From NCBI GenBank assembly GCA_001687465.1, contig LVLI01000175.1, forward strand, positions 1 to 64,000: a stretch of 64,000 nucleotides of DNA, read 5' to 3'. Position numbers and translations under genes: made by a program. Positions 21,857 through 33,911 of this stretch are shown here, piece by piece; the first letter of the stretch is position 1; each line of letters opens with the position of its first letter. The DNA is from Halocafeteria seosinensis. Its lineage: Eukaryota > Sar > Bigyra > Bicosoecida. The notes beneath the pieces were generated by a model. The model saw only the letters and a program-made list of their open reading frames with translations. It made no database searches and was not told the DNA's origin.

Positions 21857-23426
21857 TAGTCTCAAGCACGATAAATGGCCATAATACCCTATTAGCACTT
21901 GCGGGGTCGTGCTTGACTCACGTGACTTGTTTGCTCATACGTTGTCCTGTTCCTCGTGGGGAAGCCCTCCGACTTCCGAGTAGTGGCAATGTGTCTGACA
22001 AATCGCTCGGATCGGCAAGACTATTTTTACGGCCAGAATTTATATTATATCGTTACCCGGCCTCATGTAATAGCCCATACTGTTTCTGATTTGCAGTTGC
22101 ACAGGGTCTCAGGTATTTCGATTCGTCCATGCAACTATTGGATTCCAGTGCTGTCGAGATAGCGCCACAAATAATACAAACTGTGCGTTTTTCGGTGACA
22201 TGGATGTTGTTGACGAACTAGATAACACATGCGCCCTGTCTTCGGCATCTATTTGTTGCTCTTGCTGGCCAGAGACTACCAGTTGGCACTCAACAGGGCG
22301 CAAAAAGTATGTACTTGAGTGCTAGTGTGAGTAATGTACGAATTCTCATTTAAAGCCTACTTGAATCCGCTTTGGATTCTATCAAACACGGAAATTCAAT
22401 TTTAACTGACCACATTTTAGAATTCTCCTCACGGTGCAGCAGTATATTACAACCGTTTGTAACACTCTCGTCCGGAGCGCAAACACATGGGGATCGCAAA
22501 AATCGATTCCTTGGATTTGACGTGCTTTGGAAACGATGCATGTTATGCGTTGCTTCCCATTTCCCTAGTAACTCTTCAGATATTGACATTCTTGGGCAAT
22601 GTCGAGACAGAACGTGTTGTACTGTATGTTGAAGCAGCCGGCGACTCGTCACAGTCGGAAGAAGGCTCGGAAACCATTTGAAAGAAATGGCGGGATTTTC
22701 AAACGGTTTGTCAGAAACATAAACAACATCCTAATTGCTTTGTGCGTCTAACGATTCATATACAACGGAAAGACGAGAAACAAGAAACCTTGTTAGCCGC
22801 TCGCTCTCAAACAAGGATGGCTCAATTCTAGCAAGACAATCGCCTATGCACACGTGTTGACACAGGTGAGCAACACCTTATCCATGAGCGTAGAGGGGCC
22901 TGTTACATGCAATGCGCCACTTATGGTTGTTGATAGCCTTCACACTTTGAGTCATGGACTATCCCAGATGGTCCAGCTGCAGAGCACATGGCCTTGCACA
23001 CTGCACTACAGCACCTAGCCGTAGGTTGTCGTCTGGGCGGTGTTCTCCGCTAGTTCTTGGTAGATTTAGATTTGCAAGTTGTATCGTAGCTGATTTGTGC
23101 ATCGAAGGATACTCATGCTATTGGAAGAGCCCGAAGGGAGAAACTTCAACACTTGACGACTCACACTTCGAAGAAGAAAATGGCTCAAGTTCCGCAAAAC
23201 AATCGCGTATGTATACCGGTAGTCAGCATGATTCTTCAATGTCTTCTCTCCTTCGTATTACATACGCATATAGCCTAAAAGTTTGAGAAACGAGTATAGC
23301 ATAATTATTCCCGGTTCATGTCCTAATGCTTATCTATTGAACTACGGTACGCTCATACTAGGCGATATGTTGCATTTTGGAAGGCTTTAAAATGCTGCTT
23401 CAACTTTTGGGCACATATGTGTTCGA
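21857..23426. other. Gene-poor stretch with decayed, partly duplicated sequence
   Basis: This 1.57-kb gap has no supported gene. Coding-like fragments in all plus-strand frames are repeatedly closed by stops. A weakly conserved segment appears twice, at about 22739-22865 and 23090-23225. Both copies translate to a CAS-(N/K)-D-(S/T) start, a basic middle, then MAQ and a D/N-N-R-(L/V)-C end. This suggests a tandem pair of gene remnants. Another fragment (22930-23030) reads LSHGLSQMVQLQSTW in one frame. No mobile-element ends or long terminal repeats were found. Confidence 0.4.
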
Positions 23427-23639
23427 ATGCAGTTTAGCGAATACAAAATGATCGAGATTAAGGAAGGAGGATGTGCGGCAGTATTTTGCGGAGCGTCATC
23501 GCTCCCTTTGGAGCAGGCTCAGCAGCGGGTTAACGAGGAAGCGAAAGCCGGCTGGCAAGTTGTGTTCCAGATCATTGAAATGCAGCGAGTTTGCCTATGT
23601 TACCCGCGCGAAGTCCTCATTATAACGCTTGGTCGCTAA
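23427..23639 (+). CDS. DUF4177-like small protein, bacterial-type family
   Basis: An intronless 70-aa frame flanked by degenerate sequence. The protein follows the pattern of bacterial DUF4177 proteins: an initial strand EYKMIEIKEGG, a variable loop (AVFCGASSLPLEQA), the helix-turn AQQRVNEEAKAGWQVVFQIIE (family consensus LNELGxEGWELV) and a final strand PREVLIITLGR. The function of the family is unknown. It is compact, with no signal or membrane segment. It lies convergent to the giant RhoGEF gene, 143 bp from its stop codon. Because the family is mainly bacterial, horizontal acquisition is possible; vertical inheritance cannot be excluded. Nothing in the flanks looks like a bacterial vector or contig join. 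Confidence 0.62.
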   Translation: MQFSEYKMIEIKEGGCAAVFCGASSLPLEQAQQRVNEEAKAGWQVVFQIIEMQRVCLCYPREVLIITLGR

Positions 23640-23782
23640 TGTTCATGGCATGCCGTGTCGCGTGATTGGATACTGCTCGGTAGCACTTAGCGAAAATCTC
23701 TTACCAGAGGTACAAGGACCTGGAATACACAGAAAGCAGTTTATTTATGTGCATCGTGGTGTTACACACTGGAAGAGCTTCC

Positions 23783-26700
23783 TCACTGATTCTTTGAGCG
23801 GATTGCTACCAGCGAAGCTGCCTCCCTGTTCGTAGCACCTTCTCCATTAATTTGTCGTGCCCATTTAGAGTATATATCTCTGATCTCTCCCATATGCTCA
23901 GAATCCATCACAGTGAGGTGGTCCTGAATATAGCACCAGATAAGGTATTCCACCTCCAAGTTGGTCGTCATATCACCGACGTAGTTCTTCAGCGTGCTCT
24001 CAAACGTGTAGGCTTCTCCAACAGCAAACGCGTGCCTAGACCGCTCTAGGATGGAATTCAATCGAAGCTCCTTTTCTATACTTTCAGTCAGTTTCTGTTC
24101 TTTATTTTGCAGATCAGAAAGGCGGTGCTTCTCCTCTTCCAAAGACTGAGCTAAGATATGTTTCTTTTCATTATGTTCGCCCACGGGTGAACCATCAGCG
24201 GAGGTATCATCGGCTAGCCTTTCATAGCGACCACCGTTCTCTACTTCCATGCGGGCTCTCTGTCTACCTCGCGCTTCCGCCTGTGCTACAAGATGATCAC
24301 ACTGGCTCGGATAAAAGAAGGACGACGGTTGGGAGTAGCTGTTGTCGACTGAGGTTTTTAAGCGGTTTTCTGCTCTGGCAGAAATGCGCTTATATTCACT
24401 GAACTTGTTCTGAACGTCTTTAAGATCAGACTTAAGCTGCTCCGTTTCTGAATGTACAGAATCCTCAAAATGTTCGGCTGCTCTGAGCTGTCTTCGTAGT
24501 TCTTCGAAGGCCATCTCCCGTTCCTCAAACCACTGCTTTGATCCAGACATTACCTCCGGAATGAGCACTTCCAAAGCTTGGGCTTTCGATATCCACTCTT
24601 GCTCGACTTGTGCAAGAAGATCCCTCTGGTCATGCAATTTTTCGTGTAGTTCGATCAGGGTAGCTGTCAAGGGCAAGTTCTGCTTTCGGTTCGACGCGTA
24701 TTTAGTCATTGAATTCTTCATCTCCGTAATGTGGGCCTTAAGTCTTCCCTCTCTCGAGTTCAACGAATCAAGCCTCAGTAAATATTCGTCGTACAACGAA
24801 CCATGAGCGCGCTGAGCAATATCATTAAGACGTCCCTCACTTCTATTCCCGACTTCTGTCAATATCTCGTCCAAAGTTAACAGAAAGTTCCGAACCTTTC
24901 TTGACCACTCTTTGGAGGTTGTTGAATGACCGATCACACTCTGTCTACTCTTAGCCGCCGCAGCTCGTAACAACTGAAGAGTCATATCGTCCGCAGCTTG
25001 CAAATAATCAAGATGGGTTAAGCACTGCTTTTGGAATAGAAGCGCCTGGAGTTTGGTAAGCTTTGCTATCGACTGAGAGTGTCTTCTCGGGATCTCGTCC
25101 TCAGTCCGAGCTTCGTTGTCGACACTGTTCTTGGTATACATAGGATCACCGTCTATTTGAAGTGTACCCTCGCTAGTTTCACGAACTAGGCCAGTAGACG
25201 GCGGATGAGACCCATTTTCCGTAGCAGCACCAGCCACATGGAGTACGTCTGTACCACAGGTTAAATCAATACTAGACATGTTTCGGGAATTGGCACCTAC
25301 ACTTTGAGTCAGAGCGCTCAAGTCTTCGAGGGTTTGATTCAGTTTCTGGTCGATAAGGTCATCTGTTATCCAGTGTGTCATGAAGTGACCTTTGGAAACA
25401 GTATCCTCATCGCGGACACCGAAAGCGTGTGTATCTGCTTCCGTCTTACCATAGTTTCCATGAGGCTCCTCAGTAGGACGTTCCACCTCATTCGAGGGAA
25501 AGGAGGCAATGGAACCGGGACGGCCTTCAATCGGTTTCATTGAAGGTTTCTCACCGTTTCCATATGAACGCTGCACCGATGAATACGTTTTCTCCTTAAG
25601 GTACACCTCAGCCGAGGACGCGGATTGGGGTTCCCAGGCAGTCTTATCGTTTGCAGCAGTAGACAGCCCATCATTTTCAGAAGATGCTTCGTCACATAGT
25701 TGCGCGTTAGGTACTGATGCGGAGGCAGAAACGTTTGTTACCCCGATATCCGCCTTAGCTGTGGAACTGCCAGGAACTATTCCCGCCATTGCTCTCGACT
25801 GACTGTGCACAGTAGGTTTCTCGTCTCTATCGTGCTTGTCGGACAAACTACTGGCGGTTGGCTCGAACAACTTCTTACGAATATTTATTAGAGAAAGAGT
25901 TTTCGCTTCAGATGACCTATTTTCCGGTGGGTAGACAGTACTCTTATCCTTAACATGCTGATTTTCAGTTGTACCGGCTATGGGTGCCGTCAAGGCGGAA
26001 GTGGATGCACCCTGAGGTATAGACGCCGCATCCGAAGATGCACGGTGACCTTGCTGTGCTTCGCAGCTATTACCCCTTCCATATCTGTCGAAGACATAGC
26101 CCCCACTTCCATTATTAGACTTAAACGACTGTAAAACGTTTGCTTGCCGGATTTTTTTCTTCTCAGCCTTATCCATATTTTGACGAGTCATCTTTTCGGC
26201 ATCAACACCAGTGGACGATGGTGCTGCAGATTTGAGATGTGGACCGTTGCTTCTAGAAGTTTGAACTTCTCCTGTTTCCACACGGGATTGCTGCCGCACT
26301 ATTGCACTATATAAATGTGTATCTACATCGGCATGCACGCCGTGGACTTCACCACCCACTGCTTCGAAGTTTGCAAACGTTGCACTTGTAACAGCTGGCC
26401 CGCCGCAATAGCTTACATGCACCCTAGCGGGCTTGGCCTTCGGTTGCAACGATTCGAATGACTGGAGAACCTCATGCATCCCTTCCGATCCCAAACTCAG
26501 TTGCTTCATTTCTTCCCGACACAACACTCTCCGCAGTGAATGGTCTATAAGAAAGCGAAAACATACGTACGAGGCACTGTCAAACCAATGAGAGTAAAAA
26601 CGACCGTCTTTCACTACTCCTGAGGTAGATTTCTGTTCTTGCCGAGTTAATTTCGACGTCAGATCACAGCCGGTAGCTACTTCCACCTCTCGTATGGTGC

Positions 26701-29700
26701 TCAAAGTATCCACATCTACGGGCGCTTTGATATGCTCACAAACCTCTGTTAACCAGCGGACGGTTTCAGGTTTGGCACGTTTGCACTCCCCTGACAAAAC
26801 CGCGCCCTTCAGCAAAGTTGCTAGCAAACTGTTAGAGGCATGGTACCACCAAAGCATGTTATCGGATAGGGACGTCGACTCGTAGCGGCGGAAAAAAGTA
26901 GTTAACAACTCTTGTGCCGACTGAAGGTGTCCATTGGCGGTGAGAACGAATGAAAGAAGGCGGACATCAAGCTCTCTGAACGACAGACCGCAATCAAACA
27001 TAAGCTCTTGAGCCTCCAACACGCGGGACCCAATGTCGCCTGTGGTATTGATTCTTCCCAAGTTCGAAATGCACTCGAAGGAAGGGTTCGCTAGCGAGTA
27101 AAGCAGCAGCGTTGCGCATTCCGCACTAGGCCTGGTATTGTCAGAATTTTCTGACCAGAAGCCGAACGCTTCCTGAGCGTTTCCGTTGAGAATCATTTGT
27201 AGAAGGTGCTCAGTTGACTCTAGCGAGCCGTTTTCAACTAGGATGTGAGGATCACTAGACATGTCTTTGACCATTGTCAAAATGTTTTCGGGTATAGAGG
27301 AGGCGGAATTGGGGTACATCCCTTTGAAGACTTGAAGAACCGGGCGAAATAAATCATCTGGCGACTGTTTGTCTCTTCCGAGCACTAATAGGTATGGCAT
27401 TGTTTTCGACGAGTATATATCGGTTTCCCACTCGTGTTCCCCCCTTTGCTTCCTGATAGAATTCCATACCCTCTCAAACAGTGAGGATTTATTTTCGGGG
27501 TCCATAATGCGTGCGCATGCAAGAGCTCCACTTAAGTCACAAATTTCGCTTTGAAGAGTCGCTTCCAAGGACGTGAACGCAATTTGTTGAATGTCTGCAA
27601 AGTGAAATTCTTCACTTTCGTAAGCTTCTGCCAGAAGCAATTTACCTGTAGCAAACCGTTGAAGCAACCTGCACTCTACATCAACAGCCGCGCTGGACAA
27701 GCGTAACCCTTGCATCGCATTTTCGTAACTACCAGCACTCCCCACAAGTTCAATCGACACAAAAAGGGCCCAAAAGAACAACGTACTGCAATTCAGAACG
27801 GTAGCCTGTTGAGAGGCCAAGTATTTGATACACTGAGATAGCACATCGTCGGCTGAATCCGGTTGCGGATTAAACCCTGCTGCTTCGGCATCCAACCGAA
27901 GAAGCAGCAGCCAATACAGCGCAACCTTGTCAGGTCTACCTTCAAGAGCATAAGTTGCCAGAAGTGTACAAAGTATTTTGCCGTCCGAAAGCAAATCCTT
28001 TAGTGTGTTCGACTCTGGTATCTGGATTTGTAGCTTCTTCAGCAAACCAACTACCCACCGGTGAGTAGTATGACCGCGACCTTCCCGGGAACAGGTTGCA
28101 ATATATCCCGCAACCAATGCCGTGGGAGGAAGGCGGTGCTGCTCAACATAGTGCTTCACCATGTCTTCTGTTACAGGTTTCCCGTCAAAAGCGTCGGGGA
28201 AATCGTCTAAATTGACGCCGACATCCGAATCCAAGGAATTTTCAGTCGCAAAGCTCTCGGTGGAGCCTCTTTTAAGAAGCTGACTGTACCTCCTAAGGGT
28301 GCCAGTGTCCATATCATCGCTGTTCCCATTTGACTCATTAGAACGTAGCCTAATTTTTTGGACTGCGCTCCTCAACGTGCCTACATCATCGCATGTTGCA
28401 GCAACTTCTGATACAGCCTTGTTGTGAGAAATTCTCGTAAGATTCTTGTACATGCAGTGCATGCCCTCTACTTTGCCTTTCAACGAAAATCTGGACAGCA
28501 AAGACCGATAAATGCCAGAAACGTTAGATCCCCCTCTAGAGGACTGCAGAAGCTCAAACATAGGGTTCGAGGATGAGTTGTCTTCCCGCAAAATGCCACA
28601 ATATATCCAGGCTACAACATTTGCAGTTGCGCGTTCCATTAACGACCATAGTTTATTCAGATGAACGCTCTGCTCTGCACTCTGCAGGAAAGCCTCAATG
28701 TCACCGTAAGACCACGTACCGGTTCTAGCCATACTGATGGTGCGATAAGTACGGCTGACGTGCACTGGGGCTGTGGGGATAGAATTTTCGATAAAGGATA
28801 GCACCCGTTCGGCCTCATCTTCCCTGCCTGCGTTAACAAAGGCTTGGGCCATTTTGCATCCAAGTTGACCCCTTAACCTAAACTGTTGAGCTGGTCTCTT
28901 TGTCAGAAATTTTAACAAACGTCTTAGATCACTCTGCACATAGGGGATGGCCGCATAACCGGACGATCCAATCTTAGCCAATTGCGTACAGGTTTGGCAT
29001 ATGTACTCCCAATCTTCCTTATCCATTCCATTATATATCTCCAAGACATTAGAAAACGTAGAAGCTACTGGTTGAATCTCAGAAGCAATGTATAGCGCCG
29101 TTATTTCAGCTAACAACTTTCGGTAGTCCCATCGACAACCGCAGTTCCACGCTGCATCCAGCAAAAAGGCGGAATCTTCCTCAAGTGCAGCTTCCAAAAC
29201 GATACCAGAAGAAACTTGTCCTTGTTTTCTGCGTCCAATACTTATATTATTCAAGTTCGGTGATGCCGTGAAGGAGCCAACAAGGAAATCTTGGACATGT
29301 TCTCTGAGCCTTTTCCTGCAATCAATTTCGTAACAATTACCTTGGTACATTACTTGCACCTGTGCTCCTGAAGACCGCTCGTTAAGAAAACGTTCGGCCA
29401 AACTCAGCGCACTCTTCTGAAGGACCTCGCCTTCCGAAGTGCTGGTCGCAATTAAACATGCATTCCAGAATGCATCTGTTCCAACGAGTAGCGAAAAAGC
29501 AGAGGAATGCTCCATCAGCGTCATCGCTTCCACGTGTCTACCCGCTCGAAGAAGGCCATCCAAAACGCAATACTGAAGCAATGACGCACCTTCTGTCTTT
29601 AATGGGGGCAAATGGTACATATCATCGGAACCGAAGCTCTTCAGGATATCGATATCGGAGTACAGAAGACAAGATTGGCTATGAGCTATCATCTGCAACG

Positions 29701-32700
29701 ACTGTGTCAACTCTGGAGCCTGCACAAACGCAGTAGACAGAGACAACAAAGTGCCACAGGAATCAAGAGACAGGCATTGAGACGCTGCATGCGCCAAATG
29801 GAGAAGTAATAACGCCTTCCAAACATTTGTTACCGCCAGGTCGCACTCTTGGCCGGATGATATCCTGTATGTTGTGAGATGGTCGGGAACATTGTCACGA
29901 CCGTGAAGCAACCAGCCTATGATCTCCGGAAGCTGTGAATCAGCTATTTGTGTCCCTTTGCTCAATTGTTCATGAGAAAGAAGTTCTTTCGCCCACAACA
30001 CTCGCGTTTTCCAGCCCTTTACTAACGAGTCTAAACCTGTTCGGGAGTCTGGCATTTCCATCGAGCTACAAGCGCAATAGAGAGCATCATGGAGAGCAAC
30101 CACAGCGAAAGGGTCGCCACAAGCGGCATAACATCGAAGTAGAATGAGAAAATACTCCAATCTTAATACTGACTTCTTCCGAATCATGCAAAGAATAATA
30201 TACTCCACCGCAAGAACAGCATTTTCAGGGATGTCGCAATTGGAAGCGGCAAGTATGAGCAGGAGAAATCGAAACTGGACAGTAACATCGCCATCAGGAT
30301 CATTGTTCTGCAGAGTACGTTGTTGAAAACATAATACTTGGTGAAGGTACCCATTCCGTGCCATTATCGTCATCATAGCTAGCTCTTGAGTAAAAAGATC
30401 TCCAAGGCGCACGTTATCACTTCCTACCTTCTTTTGGTATTCGTGACATATTCTCGTCGCTCTCCGAAATTGCCTACGTTTACCCACCGTGAGCATCATA
30501 ATAATCACTAAGAAACCAGCATCAGTGACCGTCGACCCGTCAAACATCGTAAGACTGGGACCTGTGTCTTTTATTGTAGTGACAGTAGACCGCCAGTAGT
30601 CCTCACAAGACCTTGCATCATTGATACGGTACCACATCTCTAGCTGAGGAACTTTCCATGTGGGAGAATCGGGCCGCACACTCGCAGTATTAGCAAGCAG
30701 TTGAAGGACCTCTGCACCCCGCTGTGCCACTTTGTCTTCCCTGTCTATCTCAAATATCAAGGCTTTGTCTGAGGATGCATCTCCAGCCTCCGTTGATTCC
30801 AAGCTGTCCTCGTCCACTCGTGGTAACGCTCCTCCCCGTTGTCCATGTTTGCCTCGACTCTTAATGACGCCATCAGAATGTAGCGTTTGGAATTTGCGAA
30901 TTGTGTCCGACGCAGATGCAATCGGACTAGCGTCAGGTTGTGACAGTCGCCTACTTTCTTCGGCGGCGCTCTGCGTCATCGTCTTTTTAGCTGTAGGCAC
31001 CAGTCTTGATTTCGACTTAACAACTTTTTTCTTTTTCCCAGTTTCTTTGCTTGTGCTTCCTGGCTTGGAGTTCGCAACACTCATCTCAGTCGCAACCTGC
31101 TGGGGCGTGTCCTGCTGAGCCTCCAATCGAGGAGCACCTTCATCACTGCCTTGCTGTGTCTCATTCTCTCGAAGCTGCTTATCGTCATTTTCCTTCGTGC
31201 TACCTTCTTCTTCGTCACAGACGTCATCATCTCCGAATAGTTGTAAGTCAATCATCAAACGTTCCAGTACGTGCTGTAGTTTTCTTAGCCGTTTCTTGAG
31301 ATACATGGCGCTTGTAATAGAAACGACCCATGACAGAACGGCATCTGATGCTTTGTTTGGGGACCGCAGATCCTGCACGAGTCGCTTCATTGATGCGTTA
31401 TCTTCAGTTTGATACAGAAAGTCGATGGGTAATTCTTGCGAACCGATCATGTTGCCATCCACAGCGAACTCGTATCGCCTACTTTCAGTAAAAACAGTGA
31501 ATTTGTTAGAGTCATCAGGGTTGATCTCCACCTTTGATACCTCTCCCAAATCAATCTTACCCTTGGGAGCCTCTCCCGTCTTCATATATTCATCCGAACC
31601 AAAATATAATAGACAGCCATTAACTGAGGGAACAGTTGGTTTCCACATTCTATTCGAGTCTTGTTTACCCTGCAACGAGACCAACCACCGTGCAGCTTCT
31701 TTCAGTGTTAGACCAGGAGTCAATCCAGGCACTGGGAAGGGGAATCCATTCAATCGCAGCTCCATATACCGCAGATTCCAGTGTTGAATGGTCTTTCCAC
31801 CCTTTTTGAGGACGTATCCGACCCGGACTCTGGTTGAGGATCTCTTCGGCGGAGTCATTGAGCATAGCGACGACAAGGTATGGCGATCAACAGGTTCGAG
31901 GGCCGCGTCAGACATTAGTTTCTGTACTAGGGTCAAAGAGCATTCACTCGTAAGCAGTCTAACATCAAAATCCGCAACGCCAAATGGACTCTTTTGTCCT
32001 CCCAAGTCTGATTTTGTTCTACCTAGCTTTCTTTGACTCCTCTTACTACTTGAGTCATCGGAATAAGACTTTCTAAAACTGCGAGAACGACCAATCATTC
32101 TATGAGGTGACTCACTGCCTTCTGTTCCGGCTTCAGCAGTTTCTGCAGGCTGAGATTGAGCAGAGGAAGCATCTGCAGCCAAGCTTCTCATTTTATCGCA
32201 CCACCTACTCAGTAGTGATCGATCTCGGGATCGCAGTACTAAGACGGTTTTCGTTAAACCCGGGGAAGGTTTAGGAGACGAGCCGCCTTTGCTAGCAACA
32301 GAAACAGAGCCTGAGTGTCGACTCCCATCATCGGATTCCGCCTCCGATGCACTGCCACCGATGTCCTCCTGTGTTTGCACAATGTCCAGCATGAGGCGCT
32401 GCATTAGAGGCGTAGTAAGCTTGGCCGGGAACCGAACAGCTAAAAGCTCCTTGTCCATACTAAAATTGATTTGCAATTCCTTGCATATCGGGATGATTCC
32501 CACTAGTATCCAGGTCTTTTCCTCTTCATTTGAGTTGTCAGTAGTTTTCTGTTTCTTTTTCGATCCAGTGCTGGCCCCAGAGGGTTCCTGGACGGGTTTC
32601 AGTACAAGCAAGACATCGGGACAAAGGAGAGCACGGACTAAGGAATCTTGCTCATTCATTTCGCTATCAGGATTCTTGATCGCTGATGGACGGTTGTCGT

Positions 32701-33557
32701 CTTCAATATCCACTCGCTGGTCACGCAACCGAAACTTGGAGTAAATGGACAGAGTATCTGCTGGGAGTGAAAATGCTCCATCGTCTACCACGTATCTTTC
32801 TTGGGATACCAAACTCACGTTCTCGCGCGAAGGTGTACATACGCATTGTTCCCAGTCCAACAGTAACCCTTTGCGTTCTTCAGAAACCCAGGCGTCCTTG
32901 ATTTGACTCTGAATTTCTCTCAGTGTTGTAATGACGCTGTCGACTTCCTCGTAGTCCGCAGGATCTCTGTCTGTTTCCATCAGAGATTTAGCATTTTCAC
33001 ACGCTTTGCAGAAGGCTTCCACATGGTCAAGAGGCAATCTCAATATATGACCCAGCGCTCCTTCTTCCGGAGAGTTTTCGTTCTCCGTAGGGGAACTGCG
33101 TCCATCGGCGCGCCCTTGGTTGTTCAGTATCTTTTTCACCTTCTGCCTAAATTTTTTGTCCTTCAGTAAGTGCTTGAATTGCCTCTGAAAATAATAGTGA
33201 GCGCTGACCCATTCTGTATATCTCATGCGAATACTCTCCAGTGAAGAACCGAGGATAGCCGGTATCTGTTCGATATCAATTTGCTTCGCTTCTTCGAACT
33301 CTGTTCGCAGCTTGATAAACAAGGAAACCAAGCTTTGGAGTCTCATATCCAGGGAAGTGAACACGTCGTGAGCTATGTTAAGCTCCTTGAGAGGCCTAAC
33401 ATAATGCTTAAGATACCGTTCAAGCTGTCGTGTATACGAGTTGTGGTAGCTCTGCAACGCTCAAAGAACGATATTCAATCACCGCCGACTACCCACATTC
33501 ATCATACAGACCGTAACCACTTACAATGAGCTCCTCGAGCGCGTCCTGATACCCCAT
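23783..33557 (-). CDS. Giant Dbl-type RhoGEF (DH-PH-PH) with helical repeats and coiled coil, about 3233 aa
   Basis: Two exons: 33557-33525 (MGYQDALEELI) and a single 9.7-kb exon 33451-23783, with a 73-bp intron. Residues ~1-210 look like a DH domain: ALEELISYHNSYTRQLERYL and YVRPLKEL match the CR1 pattern. A later ILRLPLDHVEAFCKA...DPADYEEVDSVITTL resembles the CR3 helix, and a low-complexity insert precedes it. A first PH-like domain (about 270-430) has LVRALLCPDVLLVLKP and a closing SLLSRWCDKMRSLA. A second PH domain (about 540-720) starts RVGYVLKKGGKTIQHWNLRYMEL and carries an insert. Residues ~950-2150 form a long alpha-helical region resembling TPR/PPR-like repeats. The C-terminal ~500 residues include long coiled coils. 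DH-PH proteins catalyse GDP/GTP exchange on Rho GTPases. Activity here is inferred, since the DH is divergent. Exon 1 was chosen because it completes helix 1 in phase. Confidence 0.7.
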
Positions 33558-33911
33558 CGTCCCCAACGTGGTCTTACATACACAACGCAGAAAGTGTTTG
33601 GTTGAAGCTGTACAACGGGGACGCTTTCCTCCCTCCGCAGATCTGTTATCGTGCCATACTGAAGGCAATTTCGGGAGCTATAATGTAGGACATAACCATC
33701 AAGTGATAGTAAATTAGACTTTATGAATCCCACTACATGGGGCCAAACTGCAGCTGGAAGACTTGCCAGTGGAAGTACTCAGATGAAACATTTGTTTGTA
33801 CGGTATACATTGCACTGAGTCATAGTCTAGATGGCTGTGGCACCGAAGGATTGAATCGGTCCTGATAAGGAAGATTTTGAGTCGGAGGAGCATCATTTTC
33901 TTCCCGAGAAA
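33558..33911. promoter_or_regulatory. Divergent promoter region of the two largest genes
   Basis: A 354-bp spacer drives a ~9.8-kb gene on one side and a ~4.1-kb gene on the other. It shows no strong TATA box, repeat or long open frame. An antisense frame at 33521-33733 overlaps the first RhoGEF exon and is considered spurious. Confidence 0.4.

Noticed and set aside
23427-23639. Bacterial contamination as the source of the DUF4177-like frame
   Set aside because: Intron-containing eukaryotic genes lie within 2 kb on both sides with no sign of a junction, so the frame belongs to the same chromosome as assembled.
33521-33733. 70-codon minus-strand frame upstream of the giant gene
   Set aside because: It overlaps the first RhoGEF exon in another frame. 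The 11-codon MGYQDALEELI exon with a GTAAGT donor explains this stretch better.
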